Notes: generated by a model not told the origin, from the sequence alone. 64,000 bases of DNA from Carettochelys insculpta (GCF_033958435.1 NC_134137.1:171071501-171135500); one strand, 5' to 3'. Shown: positions 1 through 11,482, numbered from the stretch's first letter. Translations and numbers: made by a program.

Positions 1-99
1 ATTTGCTAAGTCCTGTGGAATCATATGGACAAACTTAAGATATTCACACTAAAACCAAATTATAATTACAGTGAAATCAAAAGGAATTTTTAATTATTA

Positions 100-197
100 G
101 GCCAGTACTGCACAGTGTTGGTGGATTGCAAAAAGATCAGAGACAATTTCCATAAGAATGTTAATTATACCAATTATCCCATCCCTGTTAATTTTTG
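100..197 (-). repeat. Inverted copy of segment 1553-1645
   Basis: The reverse complement of this stretch matches about 1553-1645 with a few substitutions. The shared part includes the words GGGATGGGATAATTGG and TTTTTGCAATCCACCAAC. It is a local inverted duplication of non-coding DNA of unknown family. Confidence 0.8.
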
Positions 198-305
198 GCA
201 AGGGCAATTGTAATATATCATTGCTTATGTCTCCATTTTATTAGCTATTTAAGCTTTTCAGACAGCATAGTTTTCTGTCTCTCTCTTCTACTCCACCCAA
301 TGCAG

Positions 306-366
306 ATTGGCTAGATTATAGTAAGTGATGGAATTTACTTTTAGCTGCAGTTTTTGCATTAACAGT
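306..366 (+). repeat. Direct copy of segment 1505-1562
   Basis: About 60 bases, nearly identical to 1505-1562 and in the same orientation. At 1505-1650 the two duplicated pieces are contiguous. Here the second piece lies inverted upstream at 100-197, so the left-hand copy has been rearranged. Confidence 0.8.
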
Positions 367-494
367 TTTGCTGTTTTGCTGTCAGTCCCCTCCATTCCCC
401 TCACACTAAACCATAGTTCAAAATTTATGTAGGAACATTGTACTTATTGTATCCTTTAAAAGCAGCTGTGCAAAAAATGTTCCAAAATATCTGT

Positions 495-575
495 TAGTCT
501 GTGAAGTGCCACAGGACCTTTTGTGTTTGCGGATGCAGACTAACGCAGCTAACCCTCTGATACTTGTGAAAAGAT
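495..575 (-). mobile_element. PLE terminal-repeat fragment
   Basis: It contains a GTGCCACAGGACC word followed by a CAGACTAACGCAGCTAACCC-like stretch and GATACTTGTG. The same ordered words stand at 3484-3548, next to the PLE there. It is a solo fragment of a PLE end with no coding sequence. Confidence 0.6.
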
Positions 576-759
576 GCTGAAGCATGTCTAGTGCAGCTCT
601 TGCAAAACTGAAAACCACTCTGGAAACAAACAGGTAGGTTCTCTGAGATTATCTGCTACATCGAGTCATTATTTTAGAGTAGGAAAGAGAGTTAAACTTC
701 AGCGAGACAACTCTCCTGTGTAAAGTTCAGAACATATGTAACTCTGCGATACCAGGGCT

Positions 760-1240
760 CATGGGTGGCAGGTATCATAGGTAGGGGAAGGCTCTAGGCT
801 CTCTCCTGCCTGTGGTGTGCCCCTGTGGCTACTGTGGCCTCCCAGTGCTGGGGCTGGTGGTTCAGACTGGGGGGTCTTCGTAGATGAGAAGGCCAGCCAG
901 GTCAGGCAGCCCAGAGAAGCTGGAGCCTCACCGTCTCCCTAGCGCTTCTGCACTCTGAGTGCAGCCATATGGCCACCTGGCTCTCCAGGGCAATGTGTCT
1001 GAGGCCATGTTGCCCAGCCTCCCCGTGCTGTGGGGCTGGGAGTTTGTAGTCATGATGCCCAGCAACTGCGAGGTCTTGGGCCAAGAAACAGGGGCAGCAT
1101 CCACAATATGGGGACTGGGGGCCAACAGCCAATGGGAGGGGTCAGTGACTGGTAGGCATGGCAGTGGTGGGGGTTGGGCAGAAGGGGCAAAGCTGCAGGG
1201 GCTGCCTTCCCAGTCAAAGGGTTCACCCAATGTCCTGCTG
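760..1240. other. GC-rich unclassified stretch
   Basis: Markedly richer in GC than the flanks, with open frames on both strands (for example 959-1336 plus and 902-1132 minus). The encoded proteins show no recognised domain and look like composition-driven open frames. Possibly a fragment of an unclassified repeat. Confidence 0.35.
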
Positions 1241-1779
1241 GGCTTTATCTTATTGCTGCAGATACAGATAATATATGTTAATTTAAATGGGCTCAGACAA
1301 AGGGGTGTTACCTTTTACCTTTTTATACTGTATTAAACTGCCCAGAAAGGAAATCAGTCATTTTTATTGATACCGTACATGGCAATTTTTTGAAATCAAT
1401 TCCATTACCTGGATTGTTTTATTCTTTGCCAAACAGTGCTTTTAGCAGGGTTTCTAGTAGGGAGAAAGACAGACTGTTTAAAGGGAATTACTATATGCTG
1501 CTTCATTGGCTAGATTGTAGTAAGTGATGGAATTTACTTTTAGCTGCAGTTTTTGCATTAACAGGGATGGGATAATTGGTGTAATTAACATTCCTACGGA
1601 AATTGTCTCTGATCTTTTTGCAATCCACCAACACTGTGCAGGACTTCTTGTTCTCAATGCAGTATGGTTATCGCTCAGTAGCATCTCCAATTCTTCCGTA
1701 ATTACATAGCCTGATATCTTTTGATATCAGAAGAGCTCCACAGAGCATCTAGTTTGACCTTATAGACTCAGATATTTTG

Positions 1780-1817
1780 GAGCATATGCTTTCGTGGGCA
1801 AAGACCTGCTTCATCAG
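1780..1817 (-). ncRNA. Hammerhead-ribozyme-like core in PLE end
   Basis: On the minus strand the order is CTGATGA (1811-1817), a spacer, CCCAC, GAAA (1790-1793), then GC-ATAT-GC (1782-1789) and TC (1780-1781). This fits a type I hammerhead with CUGANGA, a stem II slot, GAAA and a minimal two-pair helix III, with U16.1 and C17 at the cleavage position. PLEs are known to carry hammerhead motifs. Stem II (GCAGG versus CCCAC) has two mismatches, so activity is doubtful. Confidence 0.55.
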
Positions 1818-1959
1818 ATGCCAGGCAACTTTCCAATACCACATTCTACAAGCCACTGTCCCACGATCCCACTGATGAATACACCAAGAAAGCATAGCAT
1901 CTGCTCAAGACCCTTCCTATAAAAACACAGGAAATGATTTAAACAGACACACCCCTTGA

Positions 1960-2430
1960 ATCCAAACCAGGTTTATTCTACCTTCTACCCAAGATCCATA
2001 AACCTGGGAGTCCCGGATGCCCCAGCATCTCAGGCATTGGCACCCTCAGCATAGGACTGTCTGGATATGTGAACTCTCTACTTAGCCCCTATGCTACCAG
2101 CACTCCCAGCTTTCTTCAAGATACCACCGACTTCCTCAGGAAACTACAATTCATAGGTGACCTTCTTGAAAACACCATCGTGGATGAAGAGGCCCTGTAC
2201 ACCAATATTCCACATGAGGATGGACTCCAAGCTCACCCCCTAGTGCCCCTCTTTTACCAATCTGTCAGACAGAGACAAACATCTGCAAGACTTTTACCAA
2301 GCTTTCCTCGAACTGCAATACCCACCTAAGGAAGTGAAGAAAGATTGACAGAGCCAGATGGGTACCCAGAAGCTATCTGCTACAAGACAGGCCTCGCAAG
2401 TAAAACAAGAGAACACCACTGGCCATCACA
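1960..2430 (+). pseudogene. PLE reverse transcriptase, plus copy (internally deleted)
   Basis: The N-terminal RT portion (LLSPYAT...EALYTNIPHEDGLQ) repeats the minus copy in the opposite direction. At about 2235 it jumps to the region after RT motif C, bringing in LSDRD-like and KEVKKRLTEPDGYPEA-like sequence. The catalytic YIDD segment is therefore missing. Inactive relic. Confidence 0.8.
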
Positions 2431-2439
2431 TACAACCCC

Positions 2440-3345
2440 CAGCTAAAGCTTGGTAAAAGTCTTGCAGATGTTTGTCTCTGTCTGACAGATTGGAGCAAAT
2501 ACAGTTGTACCTTAGTTCCTGGCTGTACACTATGGATCTTCTAGTGTGCTCTGGATGGAAGCTGGAGGCGTGCAGATAAGCACAGTGGTTGGTGGGTTTT
2601 CGTAATAGCTTGGTATTTATGTGACCATCACTTATCTGCACAGTAGTGTCCAGGAAGTGGATCTCTTGTGTGGACTGGTCCAGGCTAAGTTTGATAGTGG
2701 GGTGGAAAAAGTTGAAATCACGGTGGAACTCTTCAAGAGCCTCCTTCCCATTATTCCAGATGATGAAGATGTCATCAATGTAGCGCAGGTAAAAGAGGGG
2801 CACTAGGGGACGAGAACTGGAGGAAGCATTGTTCCAGGTCAGCCATAAAAATGTTGGCATACTGTGGGGCCATGCGGGTGCCCATAGCAGTGCCACTGAT
2901 TTGAAGGTATAAATTGTCCTCAGATCTGAAATAATTGTGGGTAAGGACAAAGTCAAAGCTCCACCACCATTTGCGCCTCAATCTCATCAGGGATAATGTT
3001 CCTAAGAGCTTGGAGTCCATCCTTATGTGGAATATTGGTGTACAGGGCCTCTTCATCCACGATGGTGTTTTCAAGAAGGTCACCTATGAATTGTAGTTTC
3101 CTGAGGAAGTCGGTGGTATCTTGAAGAAAGCTGGGAGCGCTGGTAGCATAGGGGCTAAGTAGAGAGTTCACATATCCAGACAGTCCTACGCTGAGGGTGC
3201 CAATGCCTGAGATGCTGGGGCATCCGGGACTCCCAGGTTTATGGATCTTGGGTAGAAGGTAGAATAAACCTGGTTTGGATTCAAGGGGTGTGTCTGTTTA
3301 AATCATTTCCTGTGTTTTTATAGGAAGGGTCTTGAGCAGATGCTA
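2440..3345 (-). pseudogene. PLE reverse transcriptase, minus copy (broken)
   Basis: Reverse-transcriptase core of a PLE, an enzyme that copies element RNA into chromosomal DNA. Reading leftward, translated pieces in two frames give a FYLLPKIHKPG-like motif, LLSPYAT, EALYTNIPHKDGLQ (motif A region), GTAMGTRMAPQYANIFMADL (motif B region), YLRYIDDIFIIW (motif C, with the catalytic aspartates) and EIHFLDTTVQI. This order is characteristic of Penelope RTs. Frameshifts near 2800 and 2960 and upstream stops break the frame. The GIY-YIG endonuclease end is absent. The motif-A stretch is one residue shorter than in the copy at 49.8-50.6 kb. Not functional. Confidence 0.85.
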
Positions 3346-3422
3346 TGCTTTCTTGGTGTATTCATCAGTGGGATCGTGGGACAGTGGTTTGTAGAATGTG
3401 GTATTGGAAAGTTGCCTGGCAT

Positions 3423-3460
3423 CTGATGAAGCAGGTCTTTGCCCACAAAAGCATATGCTC
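3423..3460 (+). ncRNA. Decayed hammerhead-like motif (inverted twin)
   Basis: Counterpart of the motif at 1780-1817 in the other arm. CTGATGA (3423-3429) and GCATATGCTC (3451-3460) are kept. GAAA has become AAAA (3447-3450), which removes the invariant G12, so it should be inactive. Confidence 0.5.
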
Positions 3461-3869
3461 CAAAATATCTGAGTCTATAAGGTGCCACAGGACTTCTTCT
3501 TGTTCTCGAAGATACAGACTAACCCGGCTACCTCTGTGATACTTGTCACCATACTGCATGGAACTCTTTAGGGTGGGGAAGGCCAGAGGTGAAAAAAGGG
3601 AACCTGTACTGATGGACATTTTCAGTGCCCCTTTGTCTGAAGGTGTCAAGATGAGATACCACTGAGGCCTGTTCACAAGAAATCAAACCTTGATGCTAAA
3701 AATCTCAAACGTAAACCCATGTTTAATCTGATACGAGAAAAGACTACGGTGATAATTATAGCAATGCAGTTATAGCAATATTTATAGTTATGTATTTCTC
3801 CACCAAAAATGTTATTCTTATAAGAAGTACACAGGATCTTTTTAGGAGAAAAGACAATACACAGCATTT

Positions 3870-5612
3870 CATTATCAACAACAACCATGGGCTCAGCACG
3901 TGTTGGTGTCCCTTGCCTCCCTCACTATTTCCTTCCCTCTTCCCCTGGTCCTGTGCAGAGTGGCTTAGTTTCTGTAGACTAGTGCCGCACCAATCTACGA
4001 TATCATTTACCTATTCTCTGTGGAGTCTGCCTCTCCTACTGGAATTGTCCATTATGCAGAATACCAGGGTTTTGGTTTTTCATTCATTCTGCAAATATGC
4101 CTGAATATCTGTAATTTCCACTGAATAACCTTTTGCAGAAGGTTCTCATTCGGCTGTGTCTTCCTATATAATTCCTTGTTGGTGACCTGCATCCATCCTA
4201 TTCTCAGGATCTTTCTATAACAACTCCTCTCAAATGCCAATATCCTTCTCTTCAAATCTTTTGTTATCACCCATGTCTCACATCCATACAACATGCTGCT
4301 AAATACACACATTTTCAAGATGCTCAGCTTCATTCCTAAGCTAATCATTTTGCTTTTCCAGATCGTATCCATCATCTTCAAACTCTCTCTTGCTTTTGCT
4401 ATTCTAGCCACTATTTCCTTCTTACAGCCTAGAACATATGTTCTGTTGCTTGCCAGATATGTGAACTTCTCTACTTTTTCTAGTTCAATCCCATCTACAC
4501 TGATCTTCCTTCCTATTTCCTTATCTCCAGATACCATTGTTTTTGTTTTATCAATGTTCATGAACAGTCTGTACTGCTTCCCTTCCTCATTCAGCACCAT
4601 TCTCACTAGCTTCTCTTCATCTTCTTAAATGTAACTATATCATCTGCAAACCTTCTGTAGTTCTTGCACTCCGAAGCACTTCCTTTCTCATGTATTATCA
4701 CTAACACGGACCTTGTCTATTCCTTAGGTGCCTTCCCTTTTTCCATGCTATATTATATAGTTGGTGTATTTCCTGAATCATACTTTCTCTGACATATTTG
4801 ATCATTTCGCTAACGTATTTGATCTTATCATTTCCAGGGTTCTTGTTGTTCTTTAGTGGTTTCACTGCTTTTTTTACATCCTCCTTCAAAATACCAGTCT
4901 CGCTCTCAACGCTCGGCAGAGATATCTCTTCTACCTCTTTGATCAGTCTCTGAGACATTTGGGTCCAACTGTGCTTTACACAAATCTGTGCAATATCTCG
5001 TCCATCACTGCACAACCTTCTCCTTGTTCACGAGCACCTTGTCATGCTTGTCTTTGATCTGCTTCAGCTGCCACTTTCTATTAATATTCCTAATCCTTTT
5101 ATACATCTCCCTGGTCTCACACGCACCATAATACCTCTCTGTATCTTCACATTTCTCCTCTAACCATTTTGCCTTATCCTTTCTGGCCACTTTCCTTACC
5201 TCGTAGCACTTCATTCTGTATTGCTGTTCTGCCCTCTCAGAAACATCCCTTCTGATCTTCAATGATCTCTTCTCTTGGACCAACTTCAGTGTATCCTGCA
5301 TAATCCACCTCTCATTGATCTTCTCTTCTTCTGGACCCATCTGCTCAGTTGCCTCTTCTATCATTGTGGCTATTCCTTCGACTCTCTTATCTAGGGCTTT
5401 CTCTGTGCCCACATTCCTAATCTTCTCTTTAAGTGCTGCTCTGTACACATTCCTTATTTCTTCCGCACCTAGGCTTGCCATGTCTCTTTGTTCATTGAGC
5501 TGTGTCTCATACTTTCTCTTAAGTTTCATCTTGATGTTCACGATCACTAGACTGTCATCCAGGTCTATATCTGCTCCTTGGAAAGTTCAGCACTGCTGTA
5601 CCGATGTTACCC
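3870..5612 (-). mobile_element. RTE-type LINE, 5'-truncated, 3' end present
   Basis: A non-LTR retrotransposon on the minus strand. Its coding remains run from about 5547 to 4052, followed by a 3' tail to 3870 ending in GTTGTTGTTGATAATG-like repeats. The 5' break at about 5612 is located by comparison with the plus-strand copy near 42835. The 3' tail recurs at 46559-46720. The C-terminal sequence (FTYLAS, LYGCETWVITKDLKRRI, FERSCYRKILRI) has the layout of RTE/BovB-superfamily LINEs. The exact clade is not resolved. Confidence 0.85.
4052..5547 (-). pseudogene. RTE LINE ORF2 remnant (linker, RT and C-terminal region)
   Basis: Three open blocks (5547-5005, 5015-4701, 4606-4052) together cover the linker after the endonuclease, the start of the RT (VKKAVKPLKNNKNPGNDKIKY) and the C-terminal thumb-like region (NIDKTKTMV...LYGCETWVITKD). 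The RT core with the catalytic FADD box is largely missing: the sequence jumps from the RT N-terminus at about 4700 to just after the catalytic box at about 4620. Compared with the plus copy at 43.7-44.3 kb, several hundred bases are deleted there. Dead copy. Confidence 0.8.
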
Positions 5613-7630
5613 ATAAATTCCGCAGGTCTGTTGGGCAGGATTTAATGCGTTCTGAACATCAGCTGAGACAGGCTCAATTTGTTTCTTCCTATTTAGCCTT
5701 GATGAAAAAAATATCAAGATAACCATTTTTCTACAGAAAAATTAATATATTGGTATATATCTGTGTAAGTCTGACAGAAGACTTATGACCTTAGAGGCTA
5801 AAGCCATCCACCTCTAAAACATGAGCTAAAAGCCAGCTGCCTCTCCACCAAGGCTGTTGAGCAGATTTCACTCTCCCTTTTCAGTGGTCTCAGTGCTGCT
5901 GGGGTTGCATCTACAAGGAGTAGATGGAAGAGGATGTTACCACATACCTAACCTCTACCAATTTAGACTCACCAGAAAAGAATCCATAAATCCTAATTAG
6001 TGCAGATCAAATAATTCATGCAATATAACCATAATGGAAAATATGGTTCTACTTTGCTTGGGATTTGAAGAGTGTCCATTTTACTTCCCCCACGTAACTT
6101 CACAGATGGCACGATTAGAGTAATGGAACAATTCAATGCATTTTGATTGAATTCCCTTTATACATATTTTGAAGCATACTACAGAGCAGTGTAGAAAAAA
6201 GATTTAGCTGCAAGGAATAAACGAATGTTCAGAGACAGATATTTTTCTTTTACATTTTCTGGCAGCAATTCAGTGTGTCATACCACTTCTGTTCCCACTG
6301 TTATTGTTCTTTAATATCTTGGAAGACTGATTGGTCCCATAAACTTATTCTATCTTCTTCCACTTCCATTCCATTCAGGATTTAGCAAATGGGTCTCCAA
6401 TAATCATCCTGGCTAAATTCCTCAACGTGTATCTCTCCCTTTTGATATGAGACCTGTATTATTTTCCTGAGTGCCATTTTTAATATCTTGGGGTTAGTAG
6501 AGACCAGGATATGAAGAACAATAGAAAAGAGGGAATATAGGCATAGGAACTGCCATACCAGAATATACTGATGGCCTGTGGTTATTTAATATCCTGTTCC
6601 AGACATTTGCCACTAACAAATGTTTTAAAAAAAAAAAAAACAGAACACAACAAAAGTTTACCTACTTTTCAAGACTGTAGAAAGGATGGGCAGAGTAAGG
6701 AAAGTATTGTCTTTTGAACCAAAATGGCAATCACTTTAAAACCTGCAGCCCATGAATTTTACTTGAGCTGCTAAAGTACAAATGTTGATGTTATTCTTCC
6801 CTTATAATTGTCTACTTTTATTACACTTGTCTAAATATTTTTCCAACTAATACATTGCAGCTGCAGGTTCCAAACACTGCCTGTTCATAGCTTTAGCAGC
6901 CACCTCAAATTTTCTAGCAAATCACTTCAGCAACGATTGGTTTAAAAATTTGACAGACTCTTTGGTAAACAATCAGCTGGGCAAGAGCACAATGAATCAG
7001 ATCTCTCCAACAAATGAACACATGCACTGGAAGATGAAACTGCCTGGGCTACCTGGCAGCCCATAGAAACTCAGCAATTAAAGCCTAGAACACTTACATC
7101 AATTTTCAATTGTGTTGTTCATTTAGGTGTATTGTATACTGGGAGACAAAGTAAGACACGTGAGAAAGAATTTAATTAGTTGTCATAATCAAAGATTTCT
7201 TCTATAACCCCTTTCAAAGTACTCATCGGTGAAGTTTAAAAAGTTAAAGAGGATGGATGTAAGCTTTGTCACAGAGACGCCATAAACTTTTAAAGTGTTA
7301 TATAAGTGCTTAATGAAAAGCTGAGTCCACCTACTTATCTTCAGTTAAACTGAACCCCACATCGCTCCTCCACCTGTGATCAGGAAAGCTAACAAAGTAC
7401 ATTTTTGTGTACTTACTACATAAAGCAATGGTGCACCACTTTGTATAGGAATCATGCATACCCACTGTCATCATAAAGAAAAGGAAAGAAAAGAAAACTT
7501 TTTCACCTCTGCTAATAATACTATGCTTGCCAGCCATATTGCAATATGAATCAAACATTAAGCATTGGAAATGATGAGTCAGCTTATCCTAAGCCAAGTA
7601 CATGTGCTAAAATCAGTTCTCAACCCATAT
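5613..7630. other. Anonymous AT-rich DNA
   Basis: No coding signal, RNA gene or recognised repeat seen. There is a poly-A run near 6628-6641. Possibly old decayed repeats or single-copy intergenic DNA. Confidence 0.5.
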
Positions 7631-7823
7631 GGAGATATACTTGTCTCAGAGCTGAAAGGGACCTTCAGAAGTCTAGTTCCCTACCCTTTCAGGAGGGCCT
7701 ATTACCATGTCTAACCGATTTTTGTTTTAATCTATTTACCCCTATCTCCAAATAGCCCCCTCAAGGAGGGAACTCATAAGCTTGGGTTTAATAGGTTAAT
7801 GTTCAAACCACTGAGCTATCCCT
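7631..7823 (-). mobile_element. tRNA-headed SINE with CR1-like tail
   Basis: On the minus strand it starts GGGATAGCTCAGTGGTTTGA, a box A-like sequence. A degenerate box B-like GAGTTCCCTCC follows, then a body and a tail (ATAGGCCCTCC...GAAGGTCCCTTTCAG) that resembles the CR1 3' end. Related copies lie at 28072-28236 and 31253-31432. No open frame. Such SINEs are transcribed by RNA polymerase III. Confidence 0.75.
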
Positions 7824-9545
7824 CACCCAAAAAGGTCACCCCACACCTTCACTACTCCAGTGTGAACATTTGACATGGTTTAGGCCCTTTCTGTGCTATT
7901 TCATGCTTCACCCAGAAGAGATAATTTACTTGCAAGAGACGATGCCCTCTCTCTGGCTTTCATAATGCTTGTCAGCCTGGGGGGATTGAGAGGGGGCTTA
8001 GAAATCAAGGTTAGCTCTCTTGTGTTATGGCAAGTTGTGTTACCAGGGGGTTGAGTCTGCCTCTGTCTGACCTGGGGAGGGTTTTGTTTGTTTCTTTGTT
8101 CCTTGGTTGGGTTTTGAGTGGGGAGGGAGTTGTTTATCTGTTTAATTGCCTTATTTCCACATATAACTTGTTAACCACCATCCCAGATAAATGCTAATAT
8201 CCAATAAGATGATATATTTGATCACAATCAGTGATAAAGCTACACCACAACTAGGTTTTTTTGGATTTCTCCTTTGTATTAGTAAATTATGTCCATGCTA
8301 AGGAAAGAAACTGCCTATCCTAAGATGCTTTATCCATTTCTTGAACAAGATGAGAATACCTGTTTCTGGATAAAGAGAGGCTAAAACTGAAATAGTTTCA
8401 AACAATGCTAATCTGGAAGTTTTATTTATTTTACATTCTCTAGGATTAACTGTATTTTGTAATCATTTATAATAGGTACGATACACTACATTGTGCATAA
8501 TTTATGATTTATTTGTCAATAAAGGACAGCAAAGATGGGAGACCTACAGCCAGAAGTTTCAAAAGTGTCTCATGCCTCTGAATGCCCAAGTTGAGACAAC
8601 TAAAAGGGTCACATTTTCAGACAATGCAGGGCACCCACACTCAGGCTCCTTTCTGACATCTCATGTTGGGCACAGAAAAACCACTACTGTAATCACTTTT
8701 TAAAATCACCTCCAGTCCACTAAAAACCCATCCATAAATATATAGTTGGATCCTGTTTTCAATGGCCGTTGTGGTTTGCATAAGAAACAACCAACTGCCT
8801 TGTTAAGAGACTGGATCAGCTTTACTATTCACTTTTGCTTCTAAGTTTTGGAATGGAGTGGCCCTCAAATCATTCCCTTGACAGCAAAAACTCTGTGAAG
8901 CTCTTCACAAATATTATGGAAATTTATTTCCTGATCCATAGTTTTCAGCAAGCTATTACAGTCCAGCAGATGGGGTTAAGTGTAGAAGATACAGTGTCAC
9001 TATGCCAATTAGCTACCAGTAATTAACATCTCAGGCTCCAGGCAGCAGCTAGATACTGAAGCAGCTAGCTTCTCTCACTTGTATCAGGGCAAGGCAGAAA
9101 TAATCTCATTGAATCCAAAGGTATTAGCACAGTCTAAAGCTGGTCTGAGAAGAGAATCATTCCTTTGTTTTCCAATCCCTCCAAGGGCAAAAAGCGTGAA
9201 TCATGCGCTCGAATCAAAATTGTGAGAAGAGATGTAAAATAGCCAGAGTTTTTTAAAAAGATATTCAGGGTCTTTTTATGTGTCTTTTGACTTTGTTGCC
9301 TTTGGATTTCAGATGTTTAATCTCTAATTTGCATTCAAGAGAGCTAGAAACTTTCATTTAAAATCACATGACTCCAACAGCGGAGGCTTTAAGAAGCAAA
9401 CCAAAATGTCACAAGTCTGATAAAGGTTTGTAACATTGTATTTTAACATGCTTACCTGCAGAAGAAAATGTTCACTGACTGATAATGGCAACTGTTTAGT
9501 TTTTGAGCACACAGGATTTCTCTCTCTTCTTTTTCTCTGGTGTAT
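7824..9545. other. Anonymous AT-rich DNA
   Basis: Short chance open frames only. Nothing recognised. Confidence 0.45.
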
Positions 9546-9549
9546 GCAT

Positions 9550-10278
9550 TATGACAAAGCTCCTCTTCTGGCTTGGTGGGTCCCATATTTTTTGGTGGAT
9601 TATTTGTCTCAGAGGTTCACAGCAACCATCAGGTTAGACACCAGCCAGCTGCTCTGGTGAGTTACTCTCACCATCAGCCAGCACAAGACAAAGGGAGAAG
9701 AGCAAACACCATAGTGTCCACTGCCCCTCCAAGTGATTTAGGCAAGAAAAACCTGTCCACCAAGTCAGTCTTTCATCTGTGCTGTATAGAGGATGGGGGT
9801 GGGAGAATGTGGGGAGTTCAGGCCCACCCGCTACTCTGGGCTCCAGCCCAGGGGCGCTGTGATAGCAGCTTCTGACAATGTCTCAAGTCCAGCCACTTGA
9901 CGATGATTCCTTGGGCCACTTCCCCACACCAGTCCCCAGCACCCTCCTTACCACAGGCTCTTCCCTGTGGTACCTGCTAGCACTTAATAATCTCAGACTC
10001 CCTCCACAGCTCCTTATCTCCTTCACTCCCACCCTGCCTCCAGGAAAAGATAAGCCTTTCTATAGCCAGTCTCAGCTGGCTCTTTATTGACTCCAGCTGT
10101 CCTGCTTAACCTGGCTCCCTGGAGTCTACAAGCCTCCTAACTGGCCCAGGTGTTTTAATTGGCTTAATTGATCTGATTGGTTCTAGCAGGTTCCAGCTGG
10201 CTCTGGATCAGCCCTTGTTAGTTTATTCTGGGAATAGGAACTTATTCAATCTAGGGCTAATATATCTCCCCTCCATCT
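9550..10278 (+). repeat. Non-coding part of an interspersed repeat upstream of LINE sequence
   Basis: Starts TGACAAAGCTCCTCTTCTGG and runs into the LINE coding sequence at about 10280. The junction CTCTTTTCTGTAGCC recurs almost unchanged at 11424-11440 and 11466-11482. This suggests either one composite repeat with these short repeats, or a microhomology junction between two repeats. From memory such units are common in turtle genomes, but the class cannot be fixed here. Confidence 0.45.
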
Positions 10279-10284
10279 CTTTTC

Positions 10285-11276
10285 TGTAGCCGGAGGCTGG
10301 TCCTCGGTGGAATCACCAGGGTCAGAGACCTCCTAGACTACGACCAGGGAGACTGGATGGAGACCCCAGTGCTCACCCAGCACATGGGGTTCTCCACCCT
10401 ACTCTCTCCCCGGTGTGTAGTTGAGGAGGTGAAGGCTGCCTTGCCACCCGTCGCTCACGTCTACCTAAACCGGGTCCTGCGAGAGGGTGCGCCCCGCCCC
10501 CTCTCACTCCTGGCCCTCCAGATCTCTCTGTGGGCCCCTGGCTCCGCGAGCCTTCCCGCCCCCCTCCCCTGCATCATCCCAGCCGGCTGCACGCCTTGCA
10601 GCCGGTCCCCTTTCGAACCGCACCCCGACGTCATCTGTACACGCTCGTGCTTCACATGCTCCACTTCCCCACCCCCACGTCCCGCCCAGATCACAAGTGG
10701 TGGGACCTTCTACCATCTTCGGAGGGTGGGGAACCCCGGTGGACCAGCCTTTATTCTATCCTGGTCCCATGGCCCGCCGGGGACATAAGTTGGAGAATCC
10801 TTCATGGGGCGGTAAGCACGGGCATGTACCTGGCATGGTTCACCCCCCTCCTAGACACTTGCTTTTTTTGTGGCATGAGGGAGACCCTGGCGCACATTTA
10901 CATTGAGTGCGCCAGGTTGCAGCCCCTCTTCCGGCTCCTCCAAAACCTCCTGCTAAGATTCTGGCTGCACTTTTCCCCACACCTTCTTATCCTAGCACAC
11001 CCTATCGGTGGCCCCACCAAGTCGCAGGACCTCCTCGTCAGCCTCCTCCTGGCTACGGCCAAGGTAGCCATTTATAACACTCGAGAGAGCAGGCTGGCAG
11101 GGGGGGAAGCCTGCGACTGTGGGGCCTATTTCCTCTCCTCCCTCCGCTCACAAATCCGGGCAGAGTTCCTTTGGGCGGCATCCACTGGCTCTTTTGACAC
11201 CTTCGAGGGGCAGTGGGCGCTGTCTGGGGTTCTCTGCTCGGTGTCCCCTTCTGGTTCCCTCGTTTTAAACCTCTGA
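10285..11276 (+). pseudogene. LINE C-terminal domain with zf-RVT-like motif
   Basis: A protein-coding remnant in two frames joined by a frameshift near 10540. The first frame reads RRLVLGGITRVRDLLDYD-like sequence. The second, open to 11276, reads WRILHGAVSTGMYLAWF followed by CFFCGMRETLAHIYIEC, a CxxC-H-C pattern of the zf-RVT type. LATAKVAIYNTRESRL follows. This arrangement resembles the C-terminus of L1-superfamily (Tx1-like) LINE reverse transcriptases downstream of the polymerase core. No RT catalytic motifs are present, so it is a truncated copy. GC content is clearly above that of the neighbours. Clade assignment is tentative. Confidence 0.6.
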
Positions 11277-11401
11277 CCCCCACTGCCATCCCTGTTTTTT
11301 CTTTAGTTGTCCCCCACACTCTGTTGGGGCCATGGTTTTTTTTAATGGGTTCCCTCTTCTATTAAGAGGGGCCTTTTAGATACGGGCGGGCTGTGCCCGC
11401 C

Positions 11402-11482
11402 CACTCCCTGGTCTTCAAACAGGATCTCTTTTCTGTACGCCTGCCAACTCCCTGGCTTCCAAATAGGATCTCTTTTCTGTAG
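11402..11482 (+). repeat. Two tandem ~42-bp units at LINE 3' end
   Basis: Two units share ACTCCCTGG(C/T)CTTC-AAA followed by AGGATCTCTTTTCTGTA. They lie in the 3' untranslated part of the LINE remnant, and the element appears to end near 11509 (CCCTGTCACAG). Confidence 0.6.

Larger units (their letters stand above)
1761..3548. mobile_element. Penelope-like element folded as a long inverted repeat
   Basis: Two partial copies of one PLE lie tail to tail. The plus-strand arm (1761-2235) and the minus-strand arm (about 3008-3482) are near-perfect reverse complements over some 475 bases. They enclose a spacer holding the rest of the minus copy's reverse transcriptase (RT) region and a short 3' piece of the plus copy (2240-2430). 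The CCACAGGACTTCTTCTTG...GATACTTGTC end sequence at 3486-3548 is a PLE terminal motif repeated elsewhere in the window. Both arms carry the same altered motif-A region, so they probably derive from one parent copy. Confidence 0.85.

Noticed and set aside
10461..10716. Minus-strand open frames over the GC-rich LINE remnant
   Set aside because: They are antisense to a frame with zf-RVT-like motifs and have no recognisable domain.
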